Below, one piece after another: positions 7,435 through 15,000 of a DNA stretch of 18,135 nt (position 1 is its first letter; each line of letters starts with the position of its first letter). Where the stretch lies: the NCBI GenBank assembly GCA_022840285.1, contig JALHIE010000058.1, forward strand, positions 1-18,135, written 5' to 3'. The notes under the pieces are model-generated. The model had not been told where the DNA came from. It was given only the letters and a program-made list of their open reading frames with translations, and ran no database searches. The DNA comes from Porphyromonadaceae bacterium (lineage in GTDB: Bacteria > Bacteroidota > Bacteroidia > Bacteroidales > Dysgonomonadaceae). The position numbers were made by a program, and so were the translations under genes.

Positions 7435-8967
7435 TTATAACGGTATGTTTCCGTGCTTCCTCTCGGGTTGGGAATACTGTTTGTTGGCCAAAATATCGAA
7501 AGCGGTGATGAGTACCTGCCGGGTTTTCGAAGGTTTGATCACATCGTCGATCATCCCCAGCTCTTCCGCCCTGAATGGGTTGGCAATCTCGTCCTTGTAC
7601 TTTTCCACCAGCTCTTTTTCCACAGCTCCCCGGTCGGAAGCCGTGGCAAGCTCAGCCTTATTTACTATCTTGATGGCTCCGGCAGGGCCCATCACCGCAA
7701 TTTCTGCCGTCGGCCAGGAAAAATTGAAATCGCCGCCGATGCCCAGGCTGTTCATCACGATAAACGCTCCGCCATATGCTTTCCGGGTAATGACGGTGAC
7801 GCGGGGGACAGTGGCTTCACAAAACGCGTAAAGCAGCTTGGCTCCGTTGCGGATAATTCCGGTGTGTTCCTGTTCGGAACCCGGCATAAATCCGGGGACG
7901 TCTTCCAACACCAGGATAGGAATGTTAAAGCTGTCACAGAAACGAACAAAGCGGGCGCCTTTTATGCTGGCGTTTATGTCTAATGTCCCTGCCATTACCT
8001 TGGGCTGGTTGGCTACTATTCCAATTGTTTTTCCATCCAGGCGCGCAAAACCGACGAGTATGTTTTGTGCGAATTTCTCGTGAATTTCGAGAAAGGTGTT
8101 GTTGTCAACCAGGATGTTGATGATCTCTTTCATGTCGTACGGACGGTTCGGATCGTCAGGAACAATCTTGTTCAGGTACTCCTGACGTTCCGCATTGAAG
8201 CTGATATCCATGGAAACAGGGACCGGGTCGAAGTTGTTCAGGGGTAGGTAGGCCAGCAGTTTGCGAACCTGTACGATGGCATGCTCTTCGTCCTCGAACA
8301 CGAAGTGAGCCACGCCGCTTTTTTCCGCGTGGATATTTCCCCCGCCCAGATCATCCATGCTGATGTCCTGGTTGAGGACCTCTTTCACCACGTCGGGTCC
8401 TGTGACGAACATGTAGGACGTTTTGTTGGTCATAATCACAAAATCGGTCATGGCGGGAGAGTATACCGCTCCACCGGCAGATGGCCCCAGAATAACGCTT
8501 ATCTGCGGAATAATTCCGGAAGAACTGACGTTGTTCCTGAAAATCCGTGCGTAAGCCGCTAAACTGTTGATGCCTTCCTGGATCCGAGCGCCACCGCTAT
8601 CGATCAGCCCTACACAGGGGGAGCCGAACTTAAGCGCCATCTCCTGAACCTTGGCAATTTTCATCCCGTGCGCAAAACCCAGTGAACCGCCCATTACGGT
8701 AAAATCCTGGGCATAGGCAAACACACTGCGTCCCTGTATCAGTCCGCGCCCTACCACAACTCCATCCCCAAAAGCATTTTGAGTTTTTTTGATCGCTTTT
8801 GCCGGTTCAACAAAAGTGTTGAGTTCAAAAAAGCTTCCTTCGTCGAACAAGACGTTTAGTCTTTCGCGTGCAGTAAGTTTGAGCTTGGCATGCTGTTTTT
8901 GTACGGCAATTTCTTCCATCTCCTGCAAAAACTGCCTCCGTTGCTCGAATATCTTTCTTTTGTTCAT
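7435..8967 (-). CDS. Acyl-CoA carboxylase carboxyltransferase (propionyl-CoA carboxylase beta type)
   Basis: Transfers the carboxyl group from biotin to an acyl-CoA, most likely propionyl-CoA to methylmalonyl-CoA. The 510-aa length is typical of the PccB family, with fused N- and C-terminal crotonase-like domains. Visible: LTARERL (31-37); SGGARIQEG (124-132) and GPSAGGAVYSPAMTDF (161-176) in the acyl-CoA half; DVPGFMPGSEQEHTG (356-370) and RKAYGGA (395-401) in the biotin half, with oxyanion-hole glycines present. It is the first gene of the operon with biotin carboxylase and carrier behind it, which argues against a sodium-pumping methylmalonyl-CoA decarboxylase because no membrane beta subunit is present. 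Upstream is a 231-nt divergent spacer shared with the GH106 gene. A TATTGTTTG there, one base off the -7 consensus spacing, might be its promoter. Confidence 0.88.
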   Translation of the reverse strand: MNKRKIFEQRRQFLQEMEEIAVQKQHAKLKLTARERLNVLFDEGSFFELNTFVEPAKAIKKTQNAFGDGVVVGRGLIQGRSVFAYAQDFTVMGGSLGFAHGMKIAKVQEMALKFGSPCVGLIDSGGARIQEGINSLAAYARIFRNNVSSSGIIPQISVILGPSAGGAVYSPAMTDFVIMTNKTSYMFVTGPDVVKEVLNQDISMDDLGGGNIHAEKSGVAHFVFEDEEHAIVQVRKLLAYLPLNNFDPVPVSMDISFNAERQEYLNKIVPDDPNRPYDMKEIINILVDNNTFLEIHEKFAQNILVGFARLDGKTIGIVANQPKVMAGTLDINASIKGARFVRFCDSFNIPILVLEDVPGFMPGSEQEHTGIIRNGAKLLYAFCEATVPRVTVITRKAYGGAFIVMNSLGIGGDFNFSWPTAEIAVMGPAGAIKIVNKAELATASDRGAVEKELVEKYKDEIANPFRAEELGMIDDVIKPSKTRQVLITAFDILANKQYSQPERKHGNIPL

Positions 8968-9106
8968 ATGATTTTATTGACGGTATAGCAAACAATAAAC
9001 AGTTGGATAAAAAAAAAGTTTCTTAATGCGCATCGAAAAGCTTGAAATGGATAATATTTGGTATAAGCCGTGCCGTGCCGGGGGGATTTTTTCTAATAAA
9101 AATTAT

Positions 9107-9114
9107 TACCTTTA
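9107..9114 (+). promoter_or_regulatory. Possible -7 promoter element for the GH106 gene
   Basis: TACCTTTA matches TAnnTTTG at all but the last base and lies 84 nt before the ATG at 9199. A T run lies where a -33 element would be, but no TTG is seen. Confidence 0.35.
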
Positions 9115-9198
9115 CCGGGAGAACAACCTCTTCCTCTCCGAACAGCGATAAGGGCGGCCTTCCGTCAGGTAAGGAATCGAACAATCAACCATATTCAA

Positions 9199-12015
9199 AT
9201 GAAAAGGATCCTGCTTTTTTTTATCGTGTTAATACATGTTGCAGCTGCAAGTACCCAAGACACTTCGTGGCCCGGACCCTCCATCGAAAGCAAGCCGTGG
9301 ACACGCTGGTGGTGGTTGGGAAGTGCGGTAGACCCGCCCAACTTGAGCTATAATCTGGAAGAGCTGGCCAGAGCGGGCATGGGTGGAGTAGAAATCACGC
9401 CGGTCTATGGGGTGAAGAACGGTGAACCCCGGTACATAGGCTACCTCTCTCCGAAATGGATGGAAATGTTTTCCCATACGGTATCCGAAGCGCACCGGCT
9501 GGGAATAGAGGTTGACATGAATACGGGAACCGGATGGCCTCTCGGAGGCCCCGGGGTAGCGGTTGAGGATGCAGCAACAAAAGCGCTGTTCCAGGAGTAT
9601 GATGTGAAAGGAGGTACAAAAACGAACCTGAAAATCACAATCGGCGATGAAGAACAGAAAAATGTGGCATACCTGTCTAAACTGTACGCTTTTTCCGATA
9701 ACGGTCGAAAAATAGACCTGACCTCTTCCGTAGATAAAGACGGTATTTTAAGTTGGAAGGCACCGGCGGGGAACTGGAGGCTGATTGCGTTGTTTATCGG
9801 AAAAACATTTCAGCAGGTAAAGCGGGCTGCGCCGGGTGGCCGGGGGTATGTAATGGATCATTTCAACAAAAGTGCCGTAAAAAATTACCTCAAGGGGGTT
9901 GACGATGCTTTTTCTCGCAGCGGCGCCCCGTGGCCGAACGCATTTTTCAACGATTCTTACGAAGTTTACGGAGCAAACTGGAGTCCCGGCTTCTTGGATG
10001 AATTTCAACAGCGAAGAGGGTATAAGCTGGAGGAATACCTGCCCGAGTTATTGGGTAAAGGACAAACAGATACCTCCCGTAGAGTGATTTCCGATTACCG
10101 GGAAACGATGGGAGAGATGTTGCTGGAAAATTTCACGGTTTCCTGGACGGAGTGGGCAAACAGGCACGGCGCAACTACCCGGAACCAGGCACACGGCTCT
10201 CCGGCTAATATCCTGGATCTTTATGCAACAGTGGATGTTCCCGAATGCGAGATTTTTGGAATCACCGGTTTTGATATTCCCGGATTACGAAAAGACAGCC
10301 TGATTAAAATAAATGACGGGGATCCGGTAACCTTAAAATTTGCCAGTTCGGCTGCCCACATTTCGGGGAAAAATTATACCTCATCGGAGACATTTACCTG
10401 GTTAACGGAACACTTCCGGACCTCACTGGCTCAATGCAAGGCTGAGATAGACCAGGTGTTCACCTCGGGCGTGAATCATGTCTTCTTTCACGGAACACCC
10501 TATTCACCGCGAGAGGCCGCCTGGCCAGGCTGGCTTTTTTACGCGTCGGTGAACCTGTCGCCTACCCAACCCATCTGGAAAGATGCACCTGCTTTTTTCT
10601 CCTACATAAACCGGGTGCAATCGTTCCTTCAATACGGAAAGCCGGATAACGACCTGCTGGTCTATTTTCCGGTTTACGATATCTGGTACGAGCAGCAGGA
10701 TGATTTCTACTTCGCTTTTTCCATACACGGCTTACGCGAAAAACTTCCCCGGTTTTATCAAACGGTGGAGGAGATAAGAGCGGGCGGCAGGGACGTGGAT
10801 TATATTTCAGACCGGTTCATCCGGTCGTCGTCAGTCGAAGACGGGCTGATTAAAACGGCTGGCGGTGCTACCTATCGGGCGCTTGTCCTGCCTGCTGTAA
10901 GATTTATGCCGCATGAAACACTGGAGAAGATTTACGAACTGGCTAACGAGGGCGCAAAAATCATATTCGTTGATCAATACCCCGGTGATGTTCCCGGTTT
11001 AAACGACTTAAGCGGCAAAAGGCGAAAATTCATGCGGTTGATCTCCCGATTTCCCCGGGTTGATTTTCAGAAAACAGTTCGGAAGAAAACCGGTAAGGGT
11101 GAATTTATTACCGGTACGGATTACCATGAACTGTTTGAGACGGCGAAGATCGGTCACGAAAGTTTTGTACAGGAATTCAAGGGGCAGTTGGTTCGAAGAA
11201 AGAACGAAACAGGTCATCATTACTTTTTTACGTTGCTGGCCGATAACGAGATAGACGGTTGGGTACCCCTGGCCGTCAAGGCCCGGTCGGCCATGTTTTT
11301 CAATCCGATGGACGGCAAATCGGGAAAAGCGTTGTTGCGGGAAGAAAAAGGAAAAACCGAAGTATATATGCAGCTAAAACCGGGTGAATCCGTTGTTTTG
11401 AAAACCTTTGTCCACCACGATGTGGTTGTCCCGGAATGGATGTATTCCCGGGATTCCGGAAAAGAATTCAGGCTTACGAACGGTTGGAGTCTCGAATTTA
11501 TGGAAAGTGAGCCTGCTATCCGGGATATTTTCGAAATAGACAGCTTGATGTCCTGGACCGAAATCGGTGAAGAGCGTGCGAAAAAGAATATGGGCACAGC
11601 GCGTTACCGCGCGAAGTTCATGATAAACAAAGTACCCGGAAAGGAGTACCTGCTTAACCTGGGTGATGTGAGGGAAAGTGCGCGTGTATATGTGAACGGA
11701 AAGGAAGTGGCAACCCTCTTTGCCGTTCCGTTTGCAACCCGTATTGGCAGCTACCTGAATAACGGTGAGAACCTGCTGGAGATCGATGTCACGAACCTGC
11801 CCGCAAACCGGATTTCGGATTACGACAGGCGGAAAGTTCAGTGGCGTATTTTCAACGATATCAATGTGGTGGACGTCAATTATCAACAGGCACTTTACGA
11901 TAAATGGGAAACGGTGCCTTCGGGTTTACTGGGGCCGGTTACTGTAAAAGAAGTGTTACTGAGCCATGACCCTGCCGACAGCGTCGTCTACCTGGGCAAT
12001 GGATTCCAACCCTAA
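9199..12015 (+). CDS. Secreted glycoside hydrolase, GH106-type alpha-L-rhamnosidase
   Basis: Predicted to remove alpha-L-rhamnose from plant or bacterial glycans such as rhamnogalacturonan, in the periplasm. An N-terminal signal peptide (hydrophobic to about Ala17, likely cleaved near Ser18-Gln20) precedes the phrase PWTRWWWLGSAVD (33-45), the hallmark opening of GH106. Further GH106-like stretches: GGVEITPVYG (62-71), MNTGTGWPLGGP (107-118), NDSYEV (251-256), FQQRRGYKLEEYLP (269-282), VPECEIFG (347-354), SSETFTW (395-401), HGTPYSP (431-437). Glu349, Glu351 and Glu397 are acidic candidates for catalysis, but I cannot assign them. Residues about 780-920 look like a GH2-type sugar-binding beta-sandwich (ARVYVNGKEV). 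The 938 aa are within the family range. No SusC/D pair or sugar regulator is in the window. The last 19 codons overlap the convergent aldo/keto reductase gene. Confidence 0.82.
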   Translation: MKRILLFFIVLIHVAAASTQDTSWPGPSIESKPWTRWWWLGSAVDPPNLSYNLEELARAGMGGVEITPVYGVKNGEPRYIGYLSPKWMEMFSHTVSEAHRLGIEVDMNTGTGWPLGGPGVAVEDAATKALFQEYDVKGGTKTNLKITIGDEEQKNVAYLSKLYAFSDNGRKIDLTSSVDKDGILSWKAPAGNWRLIALFIGKTFQQVKRAAPGGRGYVMDHFNKSAVKNYLKGVDDAFSRSGAPWPNAFFNDSYEVYGANWSPGFLDEFQQRRGYKLEEYLPELLGKGQTDTSRRVISDYRETMGEMLLENFTVSWTEWANRHGATTRNQAHGSPANILDLYATVDVPECEIFGITGFDIPGLRKDSLIKINDGDPVTLKFASSAAHISGKNYTSSETFTWLTEHFRTSLAQCKAEIDQVFTSGVNHVFFHGTPYSPREAAWPGWLFYASVNLSPTQPIWKDAPAFFSYINRVQSFLQYGKPDNDLLVYFPVYDIWYEQQDDFYFAFSIHGLREKLPRFYQTVEEIRAGGRDVDYISDRFIRSSSVEDGLIKTAGGATYRALVLPAVRFMPHETLEKIYELANEGAKIIFVDQYPGDVPGLNDLSGKRRKFMRLISRFPRVDFQKTVRKKTGKGEFITGTDYHELFETAKIGHESFVQEFKGQLVRRKNETGHHYFFTLLADNEIDGWVPLAVKARSAMFFNPMDGKSGKALLREEKGKTEVYMQLKPGESVVLKTFVHHDVVVPEWMYSRDSGKEFRLTNGWSLEFMESEPAIRDIFEIDSLMSWTEIGEERAKKNMGTARYRAKFMINKVPGKEYLLNLGDVRESARVYVNGKEVATLFAVPFATRIGSYLNNGENLLEIDVTNLPANRISDYDRRKVQWRIFNDINVVDVNYQQALYDKWETVPSGLLGPVTVKEVLLSHDPADSVVYLGNGFQP

Positions 12016-12768
12016 GGTCATGCAATGGATGTTGGCCTCGGTAAGCGCAAACTTCAACGACTGTTCGCGTTCATCTTCACTTACGTGACGGCCCTCGCCG
12101 AAAATTTTCATGCCGATAACCCCTTTTCCGTTCTTCCGGGCTTTCCCCAGAAGTTCTTTTACCGCGTCGGGAGTCCCGTCCATGAGGGTTTGAAACGGAT
12201 TGATGCGCGCCATGATGACATCTACCCACGGATTATCCACTGCTTCAACCATAGCATCCCAGTTGTGGCAGGAGACTCCCACCGCTTTGATGATACCGTC
12301 TTGTTTGGCTTTCGACAATCCATCCATATAATGCCTGCGGTTTTGACTCCAGCCCCCCTGCATCAGGCAATGCATCAGTACAATATCGATATACCCGGTG
12401 CCGAGCTCCTGGCAGTAACGGTCCAGGGATTCCCGTACCGGTATGTTTTTGTCCGACCCGTCTTCGTACGTCCAGATCTTTGTCAGCAAGGTGATTTTTT
12501 CACGGGGAAGGGTCTTTATTGCTTCGCCGACATACGGGTGCGATCCGTACGAGTCGGCCATATCGAAAAAGCGGATCCCTCTTTGGTAGGCATGGTGAGC
12601 TATCTCGACAAATTTTTCCATACCTAACCGGGTTTGGTTCGATGCCTTTGATCCTCCCCGGGATTCGGGAGTATAGGTTAATTTCAATAAGCCCGGTCCG
12701 CCCACGGTCAACCCGGCAAAGCCTGCCAGCCCGGTACGGATAAATTTTCGACGCGATAAATTTTTCAT
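11956..12768 (-). CDS. Aldo/keto reductase with Tat signal
   Basis: NAD(P)H-dependent oxidoreductase of the AKR superfamily, substrate unknown. The N-terminus LSRRKFIRTG (4-13) is a twin-arginine motif followed by a hydrophobic stretch, so folded export is likely. The barrel is recognisable from FFDMADSYG (67-75): the catalytic set is Asp69, Tyr74, Lys97 (LLTK) and His133 (LMH). GVSCHN (164-169) and MKIFGEG (220-226) match later barrel strands. At 270 aa it is shorter than most Tat-type AKRs: the usual opening (the LGKTGLKVSxLGLG region, first strand) is absent between the signal and residue 48. It has its own promoter. Its 3' end overlaps the GH106 gene by 60 bp. A sugar oxidoreductase role beside a glycosidase is only a guess. 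Confidence 0.82.
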   Translation of the reverse strand: MKNLSRRKFIRTGLAGFAGLTVGGPGLLKLTYTPESRGGSKASNQTRLGMEKFVEIAHHAYQRGIRFFDMADSYGSHPYVGEAIKTLPREKITLLTKIWTYEDGSDKNIPVRESLDRYCQELGTGYIDIVLMHCLMQGGWSQNRRHYMDGLSKAKQDGIIKAVGVSCHNWDAMVEAVDNPWVDVIMARINPFQTLMDGTPDAVKELLGKARKNGKGVIGMKIFGEGRHVSEDEREQSLKFALTEANIHCMTLGLESIAQVDDAVGRVMAQ

Positions 12769-12811
12769 GACTTTGTCCGTTTTCCTTTTGTTTTTAAAAT
12801 GTTCGACGTCT

Positions 12812-12841
12812 CAAAAATACGCAATAAATTCATAAATACAA
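12812..12841 (-). promoter_or_regulatory. Promoter for the aldo/keto reductase gene
   Basis: The reverse strand carries TATTTTTG (12812-12819), an exact TAnnTTTG, with TTG (12839-12841) 19 nt upstream as a -33 element. The start codon at 12768 is 43 nt further on. Confidence 0.55.
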
Positions 12842-12912
12842 GCAATAACGCGTTTTTATCGTGAAATTTAACCCTGATCTGCACTGTTTCGTTTGCCTTG
12901 ATCTCCTTTTCA

Positions 12913-12945
12913 TTTGGAGGGTATATAAATTTTTTTTTACCTTTG
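12913..12945 (+). promoter_or_regulatory. Promoter for the metal-efflux operon
   Basis: TACCTTTG (12938-12945) matches the -7 consensus exactly, and TTTG (12913-12916) lies 21 nt upstream as the -33 element: the best promoter in the window. Transcription should begin near 12950-12954, leaving a very short leader of about 25 nt before the ATG at 12977. No metal-sensor gene is in the window. Confidence 0.65.
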
Positions 12946-12948
12946 CGG

Positions 12949-12980
12949 ACATACTCAAGGATGAACATACTCAAGGATGA
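12949..12980 (+). repeat. 16-bp tandem duplication containing the start codon
   Basis: ACATACTCAAGGATGA occurs twice with no gap (12949-12964 and 12965-12980). Each copy carries AAGG-ATG, so there are two ATGs, at 12961 and 12977. Sixteen is not a multiple of three, so the first ATG opens a different 35-codon frame (12961-13068), while the second opens the real gene. Confidence 0.9.
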
Positions 12981-13423
12981 AAAGAGCAATTGGAATAAGT
13001 TTGATGTTTTTAGCCAATATGGTTTTATTGGCTCATGTGTTTATTCCGCATCACCATGCGCTTTCTGAATCCTGCAGTATATCTTATCATCAAAGCGATG
13101 CGGCGCATCATTGCCGGCACCTGGATAGCAAAGCCAATTTCTCTGAAAACGACAGGAATGCTCACCGGGAGTTAGGGTTGAAAGATTGCCTGCTGGACAA
13201 TATCTACATCCGCTTTGTCAATGACAGCCATACCCTTCACTCCGGAGGAGATGATGTGGAGGGTGATTCTCCGTTTTCAGTACTGTACCTTCCCGCAGAT
13301 TATTCCAACCGGATTGAACCGAAAAGTACACCGCTTCCTTTCCTGCGAAAACCGCATTTAATCTCTTTATATACCGGCCATATAGCTCAATCCAAAGGAT
13401 TACGAGCTCCTCCTTTCTGCTGA
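12977..13423 (+). CDS. His-rich exported/membrane protein, DUF6769-like, first gene of efflux operon
   Basis: A 148-aa protein of unknown function. Residues 5-22 form a hydrophobic signal or anchor segment, running straight into HVFIPHHHA with His25-27. Potential metal ligands continue: Cys33, His38, His44, His45, Cys46, His48, Cys71, and Cys148 as the last residue. The ending KGLRAPPFC resembles what I recall for DUF6769-type proteins encoded next to CusBA pumps in Bacteroidota; that family name is from memory. Its place directly before adaptor, pump and outer membrane genes suggests a metal-binding periplasmic accessory, but no function is shown. The start at 12977 is chosen because only this frame encodes the signal segment. 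It follows a strong promoter with a duplicated start region. Confidence 0.75.
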   Translation: MKRAIGISLMFLANMVLLAHVFIPHHHALSESCSISYHQSDAAHHCRHLDSKANFSENDRNAHRELGLKDCLLDNIYIRFVNDSHTLHSGGDDVEGDSPFSVLYLPADYSNRIEPKSTPLPFLRKPHLISLYTGHIAQSKGLRAPPFC

Positions 13424-13442
13424 TTTTTACCGTTTTTTTACG

Positions 13443-13474
13443 ATCAACTTCCGGAATAACTCTTTCCGGTTGAT
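13443..13474 (+). promoter_or_regulatory. Hairpin between the His-rich gene and the adaptor gene
   Basis: ATCAA and CCGGAA (13443-13447, 13451-13456) pair with TTCCGG and TTGAT (13464-13474) around a 7-nt loop, with a 3-nt bulge on the left arm. The following 22 nt are T-rich (including TCTCTTTTTATATT), so it could be a partial terminator or attenuator. It begins 20 nt after the upstream stop and ends 38 nt before the adaptor ATG. Confidence 0.5.
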
Positions 13475-13512
13475 TATTCATCTCTTTTTATATTCCATTA
13501 AAATCAGTTACA

Positions 13513-14984
13513 ATGAAATTAACTTATTTGGTTTCAGCGTTGTTTCTGGCGGTTGCAACCTTGTCTTGTAACCGGAACAACGATCAGGACCTAGACCACG
13601 GCCACGTGGATAATCTGCAGCTGATTTCCTACAGTGACGGCTTTGAAATGTTTGCAGAGGCAACTCCCTTTGCGGTTGGTCACGAAAGCGAAATCCTTGC
13701 TCATTTCACTCGTTTGGAAAATTTTAAACCGCTGGAAAACGGAAGCGTAACGGCAAGCCTGGTTGTAGGTGACGATACCGTAAGCCAAACCCTCGATTCA
13801 CCCATGCGCCCGGGAATTTTCAGATTTACCCTGAAACCCGGGGAGAAAGGAGAAGCAAAGCTGCTGTTCAACGTGAAAATATCCGGTAAAATATCGCAGC
13901 TTACCGTTGAGGGAATCACCGTGTTTGCCGACCTGAACGACGCTATACATGCGGCAGAGGATGCGGTGATTACAAGCAGCAACGGTGCTGTTTTTACCAA
14001 AGAACAAAGCTGGAAGGTTGATTTTGCTACCGAAGAGATCCGGAAGGAGCCTTTCGGACAGGTCATCCGGACGATCGGGCAAATCCAGCCGTCGCCGGGC
14101 GATGAACGTATTGTCGTGGCAAAAACTGGAGGTGTGGTGCTCTTTCCCGGAGATGACGTGGTGGAGGGGAGAGCTGTGGGTGCGGGAGAAACGTTGTTTA
14201 CCATCGATGGCAGCGGCATGGCCGACAACAACCTCTCCGTCCGTTTCTCAGAGGCTAGGAACGAGTATAGCCTGGCCAGGGCAGAATACGACCGCAAGGC
14301 TGAACTGGCGAAAGACCGGATTGTTTCGCAACGCGAGTTGCGGAGGGCAGAAACCGAAATGGAAAATGCCCGGGCAAATTTCAATAACCTGCAAAAGAAC
14401 TTCTCTGCCGGGAAACAATCGGTGAATTCACCCATCGGGGAGAGTACGTGGAAGCCGGACAGCCGGTTTTAAGGGTTTCTCAAAACAGGAATTTATTTGT
14501 TAAGGCGGAACTGCGACCCAAGTATTTTGAAGAACTCAACCGTATTTCCACCGTTACTTTCCGTCTTATGGAGAACAAAGCAACCTACACGCTGGAAGAA
14601 CTGAACGGCCGCGTGGTTTCGTTCGGAAAATCGGTCGATACGGGCAATCCGCTTCTTCCGGTGCTGTTTCAGGTTGACAACCGGGCCGGTTTTATTCCCG
14701 GTAGTTTTATCGAAATGTTTATCCGGACGCAGGCGGGAGAAGAGGTGTTGACTGTTGCCAATGAAGCGGTAGTGGAGGAGATGGGCAATTATTTTGTGTA
14801 TGTTCAACTGACTCCCGAACTTTTTGAAAAACGTTTGGTGAAAAGAGGACGGACCGACGGGTTTCGCACAGAAATCACGACGGGCGTTTCGGAGGCTGAA
14901 CGTGTTGTCAGCAAGGGAGCTATCCTGGTCAAGCTGGCACAGGCTGCGGGTGCAATCGATGTTCATTCCGGCCACGTTCATTAA
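13513..14984 (+). pseudogene. RND efflux periplasmic adaptor (CusB-type), disrupted by a deletion/frameshift
   Basis: Membrane-fusion protein that would join the inner-membrane RND pump to the outer membrane channel. The first part (13513-14472, 319 codons) has a lipoprotein signal ending in LSC (Cys19), a His motif DHGHVD (28-33), an Ig-like N-terminal region, part of the barrel-sandwich domain and an alpha-hairpin (about 247-300). It then shifts frame after NSPI (Ile308, codon 14434-14436) and stops. The rest continues in another frame from GEYVEAGQPVL (14439 onward) to 14984, with beta-barrel and membrane-proximal domains and a His-rich end HSGHVH. Related adaptors normally have about 11 residues between SPI and GxYVEAGQP (pattern xGxVxxLxVxx); only 2 nt remain here. 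A loss of about 31 nt explains both the shift and the missing strand. The GTG at 14448 is unlikely to be a real separate start. Confidence 0.82.
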
Positions 14985-15000
14985 TTAAAGATCCTGAATT

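Noticed and set aside
11374..11886. 170-codon reverse frame within the GH106 gene
   Set aside because: Antisense to the conserved sugar-binding beta-sandwich region; no recognisable domain.
12025..12627. 200-codon forward frame opposite the aldo/keto reductase
   Set aside because: The reverse strand encodes a clear Tat-signal AKR with its catalytic residues; the forward frame is its shadow.
12961..13068. Short 35-aa gene from the first copy of the duplicated start
   Set aside because: It overlaps the signal peptide coding region out of frame and has no protein-like features; treated as a decoy start only.
14431..14441. Programmed -1 frameshift joining the two adaptor halves
   Set aside because: No slippery heptamer is present, and a frameshift would still leave about 11 residues of a conserved domain missing.
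14448..14984. Separate 178-aa gene starting with GTG
   Set aside because: Its sequence is the C-terminal half of the adaptor; the GTG is simply Val in the phrase EYVEAGQP.
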